From positions 1-64,000 of the forward strand of contig JAUIAP010000036.1 of assembly GCA_030425205.1 (NCBI GenBank): a stretch of DNA of 64,000 bases, in the 5' to 3' direction. The notes under the pieces were generated by a model. That model saw only the letters and a list, made by a program, of their open reading frames with translations, did not search any database and had not been told where the DNA came from. Origin of the DNA: Anaerolineae bacterium (GTDB lineage Bacteria; Chloroflexota; Anaerolineae; Promineifilales; Promineifilaceae). Both the position numbers and the translations under genes were made by a program. Below, in pieces: positions 1 to 6,617 of this stretch (positions are counted from its first letter, which is position 1; every line of letters starts with the position of its first letter).

Positions 1-2
1 CG

Positions 3-74
3 CGCGTCCTGCCCAGTTTGGAGGTGGTTTCGGCCGAAAATAATCTGTCTGTTGAGGTCGCTGCCCTTCTCTGA
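3..74 (+). CDS. C-terminal end of an unidentified gene (partial)
   Basis: The window opens in a reading frame that stays open from base 3 to a TGA at 72-74 and gives about 23 residues (RVLPSLEVVSAENN...). The start lies outside the window and no family can be recognised from so short a tail. It contains a TCGGCCGA palindrome read as Ser-Ala-Glu, the same usage as in many resident genes of this window, so it is probably native chromosomal coding sequence ending just before the accessory genes. The alternative is that it is chance open frame. Confidence 0.35.
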   Translation, partial: RVLPSLEVVSAENNLSVEVAALL

Positions 75-109
75 TCCACAACATTTGACAATACCTCCGA
101 TTTATTGCT

Positions 110-2464
110 GTGTTCGATGATGGACATGGCATGGATTACGCTGGGTTAACTAATCTGTGGCAAATTGGTCGAAGTAACAAGCGCACTGACGAGATCGAAA
201 AGCGGAGTCACAGAAAACAAATTGGAAAGTTTGGCATTGGCAAGTTAGCTACATACACAATTGCGAATCAACTGACCTATGTTACGAAGTCCGATTCTAA
301 GATTTCAGCTGTAACAATCGATTTCAGACAGTTTTCAACAGATGCAGAAGACGACGAGATTGCGAAAGATGCTTCAACTGGGGATTCCGAGTCCGCAACT
401 GGAGCTCCTGCAGTCAACCTGCCTAACGATCAAGTCCGTCCTATTGAACTTCCTGTATATCAGTTTACTGATATTTCTACACAGAGCGGGGATGTACTAG
501 CTCAGGTGCTAGATTCTTTAGAATTATCTCGTGGGATTCTCGATACACAATCAAATTGGACGCTGGTTATTCTTGAAAACCTAAAGCCTAAAGCCCAAGC
601 CATTAAATTAAAGCGTTTGAGGTGGGTATTAAGTACCGCAATGCCACTGGGCACGAATTTTGATCTGTACTTGAACAAGGAGAAAGTTGAAAGTTCTAAA
701 AGTAACTATAAGCGAATAGTTGAATTCAATCTTAGCAAATTGCCGCAGCATCGTTTGGATGATTTGACTAAAACAACTGGAGAAACGTGGTCGATTAAGA
801 ATGGCAAAGTATTCTCCGATTCTTTTCCAAGTGGTATAAGTGGATCAGTATTCGTTACTGAGCAAACCCTTTACGGTTCTCAGGGTGTAAAAAGCGATGA
901 CATTCACCGGAGTCATGGTTTTTTTGTTAAGGTTCACGGGCGATTAGTCGATTTAGTAGATCCTCTCTTTGGTATGACACCACTTACTTACGGTACGTTA
1001 AATCGATTTTATGCAGAAATAATTGCTGATGATCTTGACAGTTTTCTGACCGCCTCGCGTGATACAGTTGAAGAAGGCGAAGTAAAATCAACTTTCAGAA
1101 AATTTCTAAGAGTTGTTTTCAACGAAGCTGATGCTCAGCACAATCGACACAAAAATAACAAAGTCACTGGAAAGCGAGGGAAAGAAGGCGAGAAAGAGAT
1201 AGTTGCGCCTGAATTGGTTGAGAGATCAGTAGCCGATGCGTTGATGATTCATGAATTCGACCAAGGAGGTGCGGAAGCTGATGGCAGTTGGTTTTACATC
1301 GATTTACCGAAGAGCGTTGATGTGCATAGTCTTGCTGAACAACTGTATTCTCAACCGAGAAGTAAGTTTAGCTATGTATATACTGACCAAGGGTTTACGA
1401 ATCGGCTTGTTAAATTTGATCCAACTCAGTCGAGATTCCTTATCAACTCGGAGCACGATCTAGTTAAAGCCTATGCAGGCGACGCGAACTCTAAACGCCT
1501 CCTAGAGGATTTTGCGACTGCTGAGATGCTTTTAGAAGTATATTTGCGAGAAATAAACATAAGGCCGAGCGTCATAGGAGAGGTGCTGGCGCGAAGAGAT
1601 GATTTACTACGTTCTCTGGCAACGGATCATGCAAACGCACACAAACTGATTTCAGATAATCTTCGTGATTCAGCAAGCAATGACAACGATTTAGAAATCA
1701 ACCTTGTGGTTGCTGCAAGAGCACTGGGATTCAACGCTACTCAAATTTCGGGTCCCGATGAACCTGATGGTATTGCAAGGTATATTAGCCATCCTACAGG
1801 TGAACAATTATTGACTTTAGAGGCCAAGTCGTCGAAGAAAGTACCACAGTTGGGAGCAATTCAATTTGCAGGATTAAGACGGCATATTGACGACTATGAT
1901 GCGCTAGGGTGTCTTTTGCTTGCACCTAGCTATCCGGGTATGACTAAGGTTCAAGACAGTGCTGCATCAAAAGAGGCGATTACGAATCGCGTATCATGTT
2001 GGACAATTGAAGATTTAGCACGGGTGGTTGAAGTAGCCGAAAAAAGGCATATAAACGCTGAGGACATTATTCAGATTGTGACCACAAAATTCGCACCTGA
2101 TGACGTGAAAGCTGCTGTGGATAATCTGCTATCTAGTCCACAGTGGAGTAGCCACATCTTACATCAGGCGATTCTTGATGAACTCAAATTGTCTAATGGC
2201 AATTTGAAGAACAGCGTTCTAGATGTTTCCATGATATACGGATGGATTGTTAGAGGACAGGGCTTCCACAATATCGACAGAGCGAGTGTAAAAAAAGCTG
2301 TTGCAAGCATGGCAGCAGCAAGTCAAGGTGGAATGCGCTTAGAGGAAGACTCTGGACGTATTCATTTAACAGTTGACCTCGATGAACTTGAGCGCAGAAT
2401 TGTTCAGCTCACCAAATCAAATCCTAAAACCAGACGAACAAGTAGTTTTCGAGACTCAACATGA
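110..2464 (+). CDS. 5'-truncated GHKL (MORC/Hsp90-like) ATPase fused to a PD-(D/E)XK nuclease-like domain
   Basis: This 784-residue frame starts at GTG 110 without a ribosome-binding site. Residues 3-8 read DDGHGM, the D-x-G-x-G ATP-binding motif of the GHKL fold. A second glycine motif, GKFGIGK, follows near residue 43. The N-terminal helix carrying the conserved Glu/Asn (N-box) that should precede DDGHGM is absent: homology-like sequence runs back only to about base 98 and a TGA lies at 86-88. Residues about 540-600 contain Asp553, then Glu571-Ala-Lys573, the D-x17-E-x-K spacing of a PD-(D/E)XK nuclease core. The rest of the C-terminus is unassigned. It overlaps the methyltransferase by ATGA, so the two are translated together. 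GHKL ATPases joined to restriction nucleases and methyltransferases are known from MutL/MORC-type restriction-modification systems. The missing N-box suggests the copy may be inactive. It is more A/T-rich than its surroundings and has no TCGGCCGA site, which suggests transfer. Confidence 0.7.
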   Translation: MFDDGHGMDYAGLTNLWQIGRSNKRTDEIEKRSHRKQIGKFGIGKLATYTIANQLTYVTKSDSKISAVTIDFRQFSTDAEDDEIAKDASTGDSESATGAPAVNLPNDQVRPIELPVYQFTDISTQSGDVLAQVLDSLELSRGILDTQSNWTLVILENLKPKAQAIKLKRLRWVLSTAMPLGTNFDLYLNKEKVESSKSNYKRIVEFNLSKLPQHRLDDLTKTTGETWSIKNGKVFSDSFPSGISGSVFVTEQTLYGSQGVKSDDIHRSHGFFVKVHGRLVDLVDPLFGMTPLTYGTLNRFYAEIIADDLDSFLTASRDTVEEGEVKSTFRKFLRVVFNEADAQHNRHKNNKVTGKRGKEGEKEIVAPELVERSVADALMIHEFDQGGAEADGSWFYIDLPKSVDVHSLAEQLYSQPRSKFSYVYTDQGFTNRLVKFDPTQSRFLINSEHDLVKAYAGDANSKRLLEDFATAEMLLEVYLREINIRPSVIGEVLARRDDLLRSLATDHANAHKLISDNLRDSASNDNDLEINLVVAARALGFNATQISGPDEPDGIARYISHPTGEQLLTLEAKSSKKVPQLGAIQFAGLRRHIDDYDALGCLLLAPSYPGMTKVQDSAASKEAITNRVSCWTIEDLARVVEVAEKRHINAEDIIQIVTTKFAPDDVKAAVDNLLSSPQWSSHILHQAILDELKLSNGNLKNSVLDVSMIYGWIVRGQGFHNIDRASVKKAVASMAAASQGGMRLEEDSGRIHLTVDLDELERRIVQLTKSNPKTRRTSSFRDST

Positions 2465-3402
2465 AAATGATGAATGAGGTTATTTGTGGCGACGCATTGG
2501 AGCAACTCCAATTGCTAGACGATAATTGTATCGACATAACGGTTACTTCGCCGCCGTACAATAAGAAGCGCAGCACTTTCGGCTGGCTCGTGCAAACAAA
2601 TCGCTACGCCGATTACAATGATAGTCTGCCAGAAGACAAGTATCAGGAATGGCAACTTGCAATTATTAATGAGCTTTTCAGAGTGACAAAGCCTGGAGGT
2701 TCGCTTTTTTATAATCATAAACTTCGATGGTCGCATGGTGAACTCTATCATCCAGTAAGTTGGATCGCTAAATCTGAATGGACTTTTCGTCAAGAGATAA
2801 TCTGGGACAGGTCAATTGCTGCCAACATCCGTGGATGGCGCTTTTATCAGATAGATGAGCGCATTTATTGGTTGTACAAACCTATCGATGGTCATTTAGT
2901 AGGAAAAGAGCTTGAGTCGCGCCATGCAAAGATGTCTTCTATATGGAAAATGAAACCAGTCAAGAGAAGCCCAGATCATCCCGCCCCATTCCCATTAATA
3001 CTTGCTGCAAGAGCTATTTACTCAATGCCAAAAAGTAGTGAGCAAGTTGTAGTAGCCGATCCGTTTTGCGGGACTGGAACTACTCTCGTGGCCGCAAAAC
3101 TACTAGGCCATAATTATTTTGGGGTTGATGTTTCCGAACAATATGTAGAACTTGCGCGAAACCGCATCACGAATTCAGAATCCGAACTGGAAGATATTAA
3201 AAAAGAGATGTCAAAACATGTTGTAAAAGACCCATACAAAGCGCGAAAGAAACGAGGAACGGTAAATTGGCCTTTTGCTCCTAAAAGTCTTGATGGTTCA
3301 CAAGAAGCTGTCAGCGAGAATTCGGTGAATAAAAGCAATCGTGATGATAAGCCAATCGCAAAAGAAGATGAGCAAACGTCCCGCCCCTCAAGCAAGCGTT
3401 AG
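2461..3402 (+). CDS. DNA methyltransferase, beta-class N4-cytosine/N6-adenine type
   Basis: The 313-residue product is a site-specific DNA modification enzyme. The catalytic motif IV, TSPPYN, lies near residues 30-35, and the S-adenosylmethionine motif I, DPFCGTGTT, lies near residue 200. Having motif IV before motif I is the beta-class order (pfam01555-like). S/TSPPY catalytic motifs occur in both N4-cytosine and N6-adenine enzymes, so the base modified cannot be settled. The C-terminal 80 residues are lysine-rich and low in complexity. The start ATG overlaps the TGA of the ATPase-nuclease gene (ATGA). A second in-frame ATG at 2470 is an alternative. The natural reading is that it protects host sites from the neighbouring nuclease-like protein. 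The stop codon lies inside a GTTAGGC heptamer, which resembles an integron core site. Confidence 0.85.
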   Translation: MKMMNEVICGDALEQLQLLDDNCIDITVTSPPYNKKRSTFGWLVQTNRYADYNDSLPEDKYQEWQLAIINELFRVTKPGGSLFYNHKLRWSHGELYHPVSWIAKSEWTFRQEIIWDRSIAANIRGWRFYQIDERIYWLYKPIDGHLVGKELESRHAKMSSIWKMKPVKRSPDHPAPFPLILAARAIYSMPKSSEQVVVADPFCGTGTTLVAAKLLGHNYFGVDVSEQYVELARNRITNSESELEDIKKEMSKHVVKDPYKARKKRGTVNWPFAPKSLDGSQEAVSENSVNKSNRDDKPIAKEDEQTSRPSSKR

Positions 3403-3444
3403 GCAACACGGTCAATTCATCCCGTATCTTCAACGGAGGACATA

Positions 3445-3657
3445 ATCGGACTCTTGACTTTCAGTATCAACATCACACTGGATGGTTGCGTTGACCACCG
3501 GGAAGGAATCGCTGATGACGAGACACACGACTTCTTCACCCACATCATGGATGAAGGCGGCGCGATGCTGTGGGACCGCATCATGTATGAGATGATGGAG
3601 AGCTACTAGCCTGCGGTCGCGCGCGGCGATATAGAGGCACCAGCAACGAATTATTGA
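3445..3657 (+). pseudogene. Dihydrofolate-reductase/RibD C-terminal-family pseudogene
   Basis: The frame from about 3445 reads LLTFSINITLDGCVDH, then DDETHDFF, then MYEMMESY, which is the N-terminal third of the bacterial dihydrofolate reductase (RibD C-terminal-like) family. TAG at 3607-3609 replaces the Trp that normally follows MESY, and the match continues beyond it (PAVARGDIEAPA) to another stop at 3655-3657. The expected ATG is degraded to ATC although a GGAGGA ribosome-binding site survives at 3435-3440. The remaining two thirds of the gene are missing. It is therefore a decayed fragment between the methyltransferase and the MerR operon. Confidence 0.7.
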
Positions 3658-3667
3658 AAACATCTTC

Positions 3668-3698
3668 TTGACTCTAGGGTTACCCGAGATGCTATTGT
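3668..3698 (+). promoter_or_regulatory. MerR-type 19-bp-spaced promoter and operator
   Basis: TTGACT (3668-3673) and TATTGT (3693-3698) are separated by 19 bp. Inside the spacer lies the dyad CTAGGGT-t-ACCCGAG (3674-3688, 6 of 7 pairs). A 19-bp spacer filled by a dyad is the classic MerR-family arrangement, in which the regulator untwists the DNA to activate transcription. The MerR gene starts at 3705, only six bases after the -10 box and with no Shine-Dalgarno sequence, so the transcript is probably leaderless and autoregulated. Confidence 0.7.
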
Positions 3699-3704
3699 TC
3701 AGGC

Positions 3705-4535
3705 ATGTTAAGAATTGGCGAGTTTTCCCGTATAGGTAGAGTAACCATTGAAACGCTGCGTCATTATGATGCGTGTGATTTGTTCAAGCCAGCAAGCGTG
3801 GATCCTTCCACGGGCTTTCGTTACTATGCCATCAGTCAATTGCAGTCACTTAATCAAATAGTTGCGCTAAAAGAAGTTGGGTTTTCGTTGCAAGAGATCA
3901 CCCAGATCCTTCGTAACAATCTCCCCGACGAACAATTAAGTGGAATGTTGCAAGCACAGCTGGAAGTGACGGAAGCAGCGATTGAAAATGCCCAAATACG
4001 CCGGGAAAAAATACAGGCTCGCCTCAAGAATATTACGGAGAATAACATGCCTGTCCATGAAGTAACCCTTCGATCAATTGATGCATTGACAATTGCATCG
4101 ATCCGAGAAACGGTGCCAACCGCTGCGCAAATCCCCCAACGCTGGGGCGTTATGTTTTCTGAAATTTCCCGTTGGCTGTTGTCTAAAAACCTGCCTTTTG
4201 GCCCTGTCATGACAATTTACCATAATGAAGGCCATGCTACTGAGAATATCGACACAGAGTGTGCCGTCATCATGCAACATGCTCCGGCTAATGCAATTGC
4301 ACCCGTTGCGTCTCCAATCGTCGTTAGACAAACGGTCGCCTATTCGCAAGTTGCGACAACCGTCGTGGCCGATTGGAAGATTGATGGCCTCGACTCAGCG
4401 TATCACGCGCTTGGACAGTGGTTAGACAACCATTCTTATCGCATCATTGGTGCTCCTCGTGAACTGTACTTTGGCTCTCCCGATCGTGGTGAAAACACCG
4501 TTGAAATTCAGTTTCCCGTTGAAAGGGGGCAATGA
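3705..4535 (+). CDS. MerR-family transcriptional regulator with GyrI-like effector domain
   Basis: The 276-residue protein has an N-terminal winged-helix MerR domain (residues 1-70; IGEFSRIGRVTIETLRHYD, then FRYY). A helical linker follows at about 75-115, and then a C-terminal domain of about 150 residues whose length and layout match the GyrI-like small-molecule-binding fold of BmrR/BltR regulators. Such proteins respond to drugs or hydrophobic ligands, but the ligand here is unknown. The gene has a 19-bp-spaced promoter of the MerR type directly in front of it and overlaps the following hydrolase by ATGA, so it probably controls itself and that hydrolase. Confidence 0.85.
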   Translation: MLRIGEFSRIGRVTIETLRHYDACDLFKPASVDPSTGFRYYAISQLQSLNQIVALKEVGFSLQEITQILRNNLPDEQLSGMLQAQLEVTEAAIENAQIRREKIQARLKNITENNMPVHEVTLRSIDALTIASIRETVPTAAQIPQRWGVMFSEISRWLLSKNLPFGPVMTIYHNEGHATENIDTECAVIMQHAPANAIAPVASPIVVRQTVAYSQVATTVVADWKIDGLDSAYHALGQWLDNHSYRIIGAPRELYFGSPDRGENTVEIQFPVERGQ

Positions 4536-5455
4536 TGACAGTTACAACATATCATCCATTTCGGTCACCAGAAGCAAAAGCAGAATATCTTGCTCATTAT
4601 GATCAGGCTGTGGAAAGATGGCCAATCCCTTCAGTGGGGAAAATGGTAGAGACATCCTATGGCCAAACCTTCGTACGCATCAGTGGGCCAACTGATGCAC
4701 CGCCGTTAGTATTGTTGCCGGGAGCTGGTGGCTGTTCTCTACAGTGGGGTCTCAATGTAGAGGCGTTGTCCCAAAACCATAGAACCTATGCTGTAGATGG
4801 TTTGATCAACTTAGGTTGTGTCGGACGCAGTGTTTATACGCGGGCAATCACGAATGAACATGATGCTGTGGCATGGCTTGAGGAGTTATTCAACGGGCTA
4901 GAGTTGGGTAACAGCATCAATCTATTAGGGGCATCGCATGGCGGTTGGTTGGCAGCCCAATATGCTCTACATGCGCCTGACCGACTATGCGGGCTTATTC
5001 TAATAGCACCTGCTGGAACGATTTTGCCTTTTCGGAAAACATATCTTTTCCGCAGCATACTTTTGAACATTTTCCCTTCTCGTAACAGGTTTATTCGTTT
5101 CTTTAGTTGGTCTTTCAAAGATCTGGCGAATAAGAATCGTCAGTTTATCGAGGCAATGGCCGATGATTTTTTGCTGTCTGTCCGCTGCTTTGAGCCAGTT
5201 AACCCGCAGGAATTACCCAAACTAACGTCGATGAGCGATGAGGAGTTGCAGCGTATCACGACACCCACACTTGTTCTGCTCGGCGAAAACGAAGTGCTTT
5301 ATTCGGCGCAAAAAGCGGTCAGGCGACTCAAGACATCTGCGCCCCAACTACAAGTAGAAGTTTTTGCGAACGCAGGTCATGATCTATTATTGGTTAAGGC
5401 AGAGATGGCTCATCAGAGAATTGCAGAATTTCTGTCAGAGATTTTGAGTGAATAG
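4532..5455 (+). CDS. Alpha/beta-fold hydrolase
   Basis: The 307-residue cytoplasmic protein has no signal peptide. PLVLLPGAGG near residue 67 forms the oxyanion region. GASHGGW near residue 133 is the nucleophile elbow with Ser. LVLLGENEVLY near residue 247 precedes the acidic residue, and NAGHDLLL near residue 283 supplies the catalytic His. The family covers esterases, epoxide hydrolases and related enzymes, and the substrate cannot be told. Its ATG overlaps the MerR stop (a second ATG at 4535 is in the same frame), so the pair is an operon and the regulator probably senses the hydrolase substrate or product. An attC-like hairpin follows 25 bp after the stop. Confidence 0.8.
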   Translation: MMTVTTYHPFRSPEAKAEYLAHYDQAVERWPIPSVGKMVETSYGQTFVRISGPTDAPPLVLLPGAGGCSLQWGLNVEALSQNHRTYAVDGLINLGCVGRSVYTRAITNEHDAVAWLEELFNGLELGNSINLLGASHGGWLAAQYALHAPDRLCGLILIAPAGTILPFRKTYLFRSILLNIFPSRNRFIRFFSWSFKDLANKNRQFIEAMADDFLLSVRCFEPVNPQELPKLTSMSDEELQRITTPTLVLLGENEVLYSAQKAVRRLKTSAPQLQVEVFANAGHDLLLVKAEMAHQRIAEFLSEILSE

Positions 5456-5480
5456 ATATTAGGCTGCCTATAGCTCAGTT

Positions 5481-5538
5481 GCCTAACAAGGCTGCCAGCC
5501 GTTGCCCTAGCGGGGCGCGGCTGGCGTGGGCATTAGAA
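5481..5538 (+). other. attC-like recombination site (integron cassette remnant)
   Basis: GCCTAAC (5481-5487) fits the integron core RYYYAAC. The 8-bp arms GCCAGCCG (5494-5501) and CGGCTGGC (5518-5525) form a hairpin. The opposite end reads ATTAGAA (5532-5538), a degenerate GTTRRRY in which the crossover G is an A. Mismatched outer arms around a perfect inner stem, with AAC before GTT, are the expected attC layout. With the changed crossover base it is probably no longer functional. Its polarity fits a cassette carrying the MerR-hydrolase genes to its left. Confidence 0.5.
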
Positions 5539-5555
5539 GCATCAATGCATCATTT

Positions 5556-5804
5556 ATGACGAAAGAAAAGTCGAAAAAAGAAAAATATATTACCGTCTTT
5601 GAAGTGTCTGGATCAGCTTTGGCAATACTGTATGCATTATTGATTGCATCCAATACGGGGAACGAAATTCTCGGTTTTACGTTGTTGTTAGTGTCGGCAG
5701 GCTTGTTTGCAGCATGGGCAATCATCGATAAACGCTGGGCATTTCTGTTGCTACAGTTCTTCTACGCAGCGTCGGCAATTATCGGACTGGTGCGCTGGGG
5801 TTAA
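5556..5804 (+). CDS. Small two- or three-helix membrane protein
   Basis: The 82-residue protein begins MTKEKSKKEKY, a positively charged cytoplasmic end, and then has hydrophobic stretches at about 15-32, 38-56 and 62-78. No family is recognised. A GTG at 5526 would add ten residues but lies inside the attC-like hairpin, so ATG 5556 is preferred although no clear Shine-Dalgarno is seen. Small hypothetical membrane proteins directly after an attC core are common as integron cassette cargo. It is not followed by a second recognisable attC. Confidence 0.5.
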   Translation: MTKEKSKKEKYITVFEVSGSALAILYALLIASNTGNEILGFTLLLVSAGLFAAWAIIDKRWAFLLLQFFYAASAIIGLVRWG

Positions 5805-5825
5805 ACCCAAAACAAGCGTGGCGCA

Positions 5826-6524
5826 TTATTCTGCCAAGACCAAGAATTCTTCGACAACCCACCCCACAGTTCCATCCAATGTCTCAATCTGTTGCCACAT
5901 GTATGCGCCAGCCGCTTCGCGTCCCGCGAGTAAGTTGACTGGCTGCCCATCATCGAGGCGCACAATCAAATTGCCATTGGGCGCATCGCGGAGATTTAAT
6001 CCCCCTATGACGCTAACAACAGCATCATAGGGGAGCGGCGTCTCCGTTGGTATTTCGGTAGGCAACTCGGTTGGTTCGGCCGTTGGCTCCTCAACGACAA
6101 CAATTTCGGTGGGCGGCGGGGGTGGTGTCTCAGTTGGTGAAACAACGGTTACTTGCGGCAGTGCCACATCTTGGGTTGCCACCAGCGTGGGTTGTTCAAG
6201 CGGAATGGTGCGCACAACCTCTTGGGATTCCGTTGGGGGCGCATTGGTCGCCGTCGGTAACCCCTCGTCTGAATCGGCCGGAAGGATTGGGCTGCGCCCC
6301 TGAAAACCAAGATAGGCAAAAAACAGCAACGCTGCAACGCCGATCAATCCAGCCCCTTGCAAGAGGCGCACATAGGCAGCACGGCGCGCCACCTGCCGCT
6401 GAACGCCGTAAAGGGAGGCCGGATCGCGGCCGACAAGACCGCGAAAAAACAAAATGAGACCGACCAGTAGGAACAACCCAGCCAGCACGAGAATACCAAA
6501 GTCTATGATTTGCGTGTCGCTCAT
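5826..6524 (-). CDS. Membrane-anchored protein with C-terminal bacterial SH3 domain
   Basis: The 232-residue protein has two transmembrane segments (residues about 5-28 and 52-73), then a Thr/Pro/Glu-rich linker (about 80-160), then a bacterial SH3 domain of about 60 residues (GGLNLRDAPNGNLI, ending with GWVVEEF). Bacterial SH3 (SH3_3) domains usually bind cell-wall peptides, so the C-terminal part is likely to sit outside the membrane with the linker as a spacer. It lies downstream of ilvD on the same strand with a gap of about 90 bp. The role is otherwise unknown. Confidence 0.75.
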   Translation of the reverse strand: MSDTQIIDFGILVLAGLFLLVGLILFFRGLVGRDPASLYGVQRQVARRAAYVRLLQGAGLIGVAALLFFAYLGFQGRSPILPADSDEGLPTATNAPPTESQEVVRTIPLEQPTLVATQDVALPQVTVVSPTETPPPPPTEIVVVEEPTAEPTELPTEIPTETPLPYDAVVSVIGGLNLRDAPNGNLIVRLDDGQPVNLLAGREAAGAYMWQQIETLDGTVGWVVEEFLVLAE

Positions 6525-6617
6525 AAAGCGATTATCTCACAAGGAACGGCCGAATTGCACACCTCACTCATAACCTTGAGAAATGGCTTAGAGGAATAGA
6601 CCGTAGGCAATTTAACG

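Noticed and set aside
3398..3404. GTTAGGC at the methyltransferase stop as a complete attC site
   Set aside because: The core heptamer is perfect, but no matching RYYYAAC core or stem lies within 150 bp to the left. A seven-base match alone is expected several times in 64 kb.
5465..5487. A functional tRNA gene
   Set aside because: Only the 5' acceptor/D-arm portion is present; no anticodon or T-arm follows.
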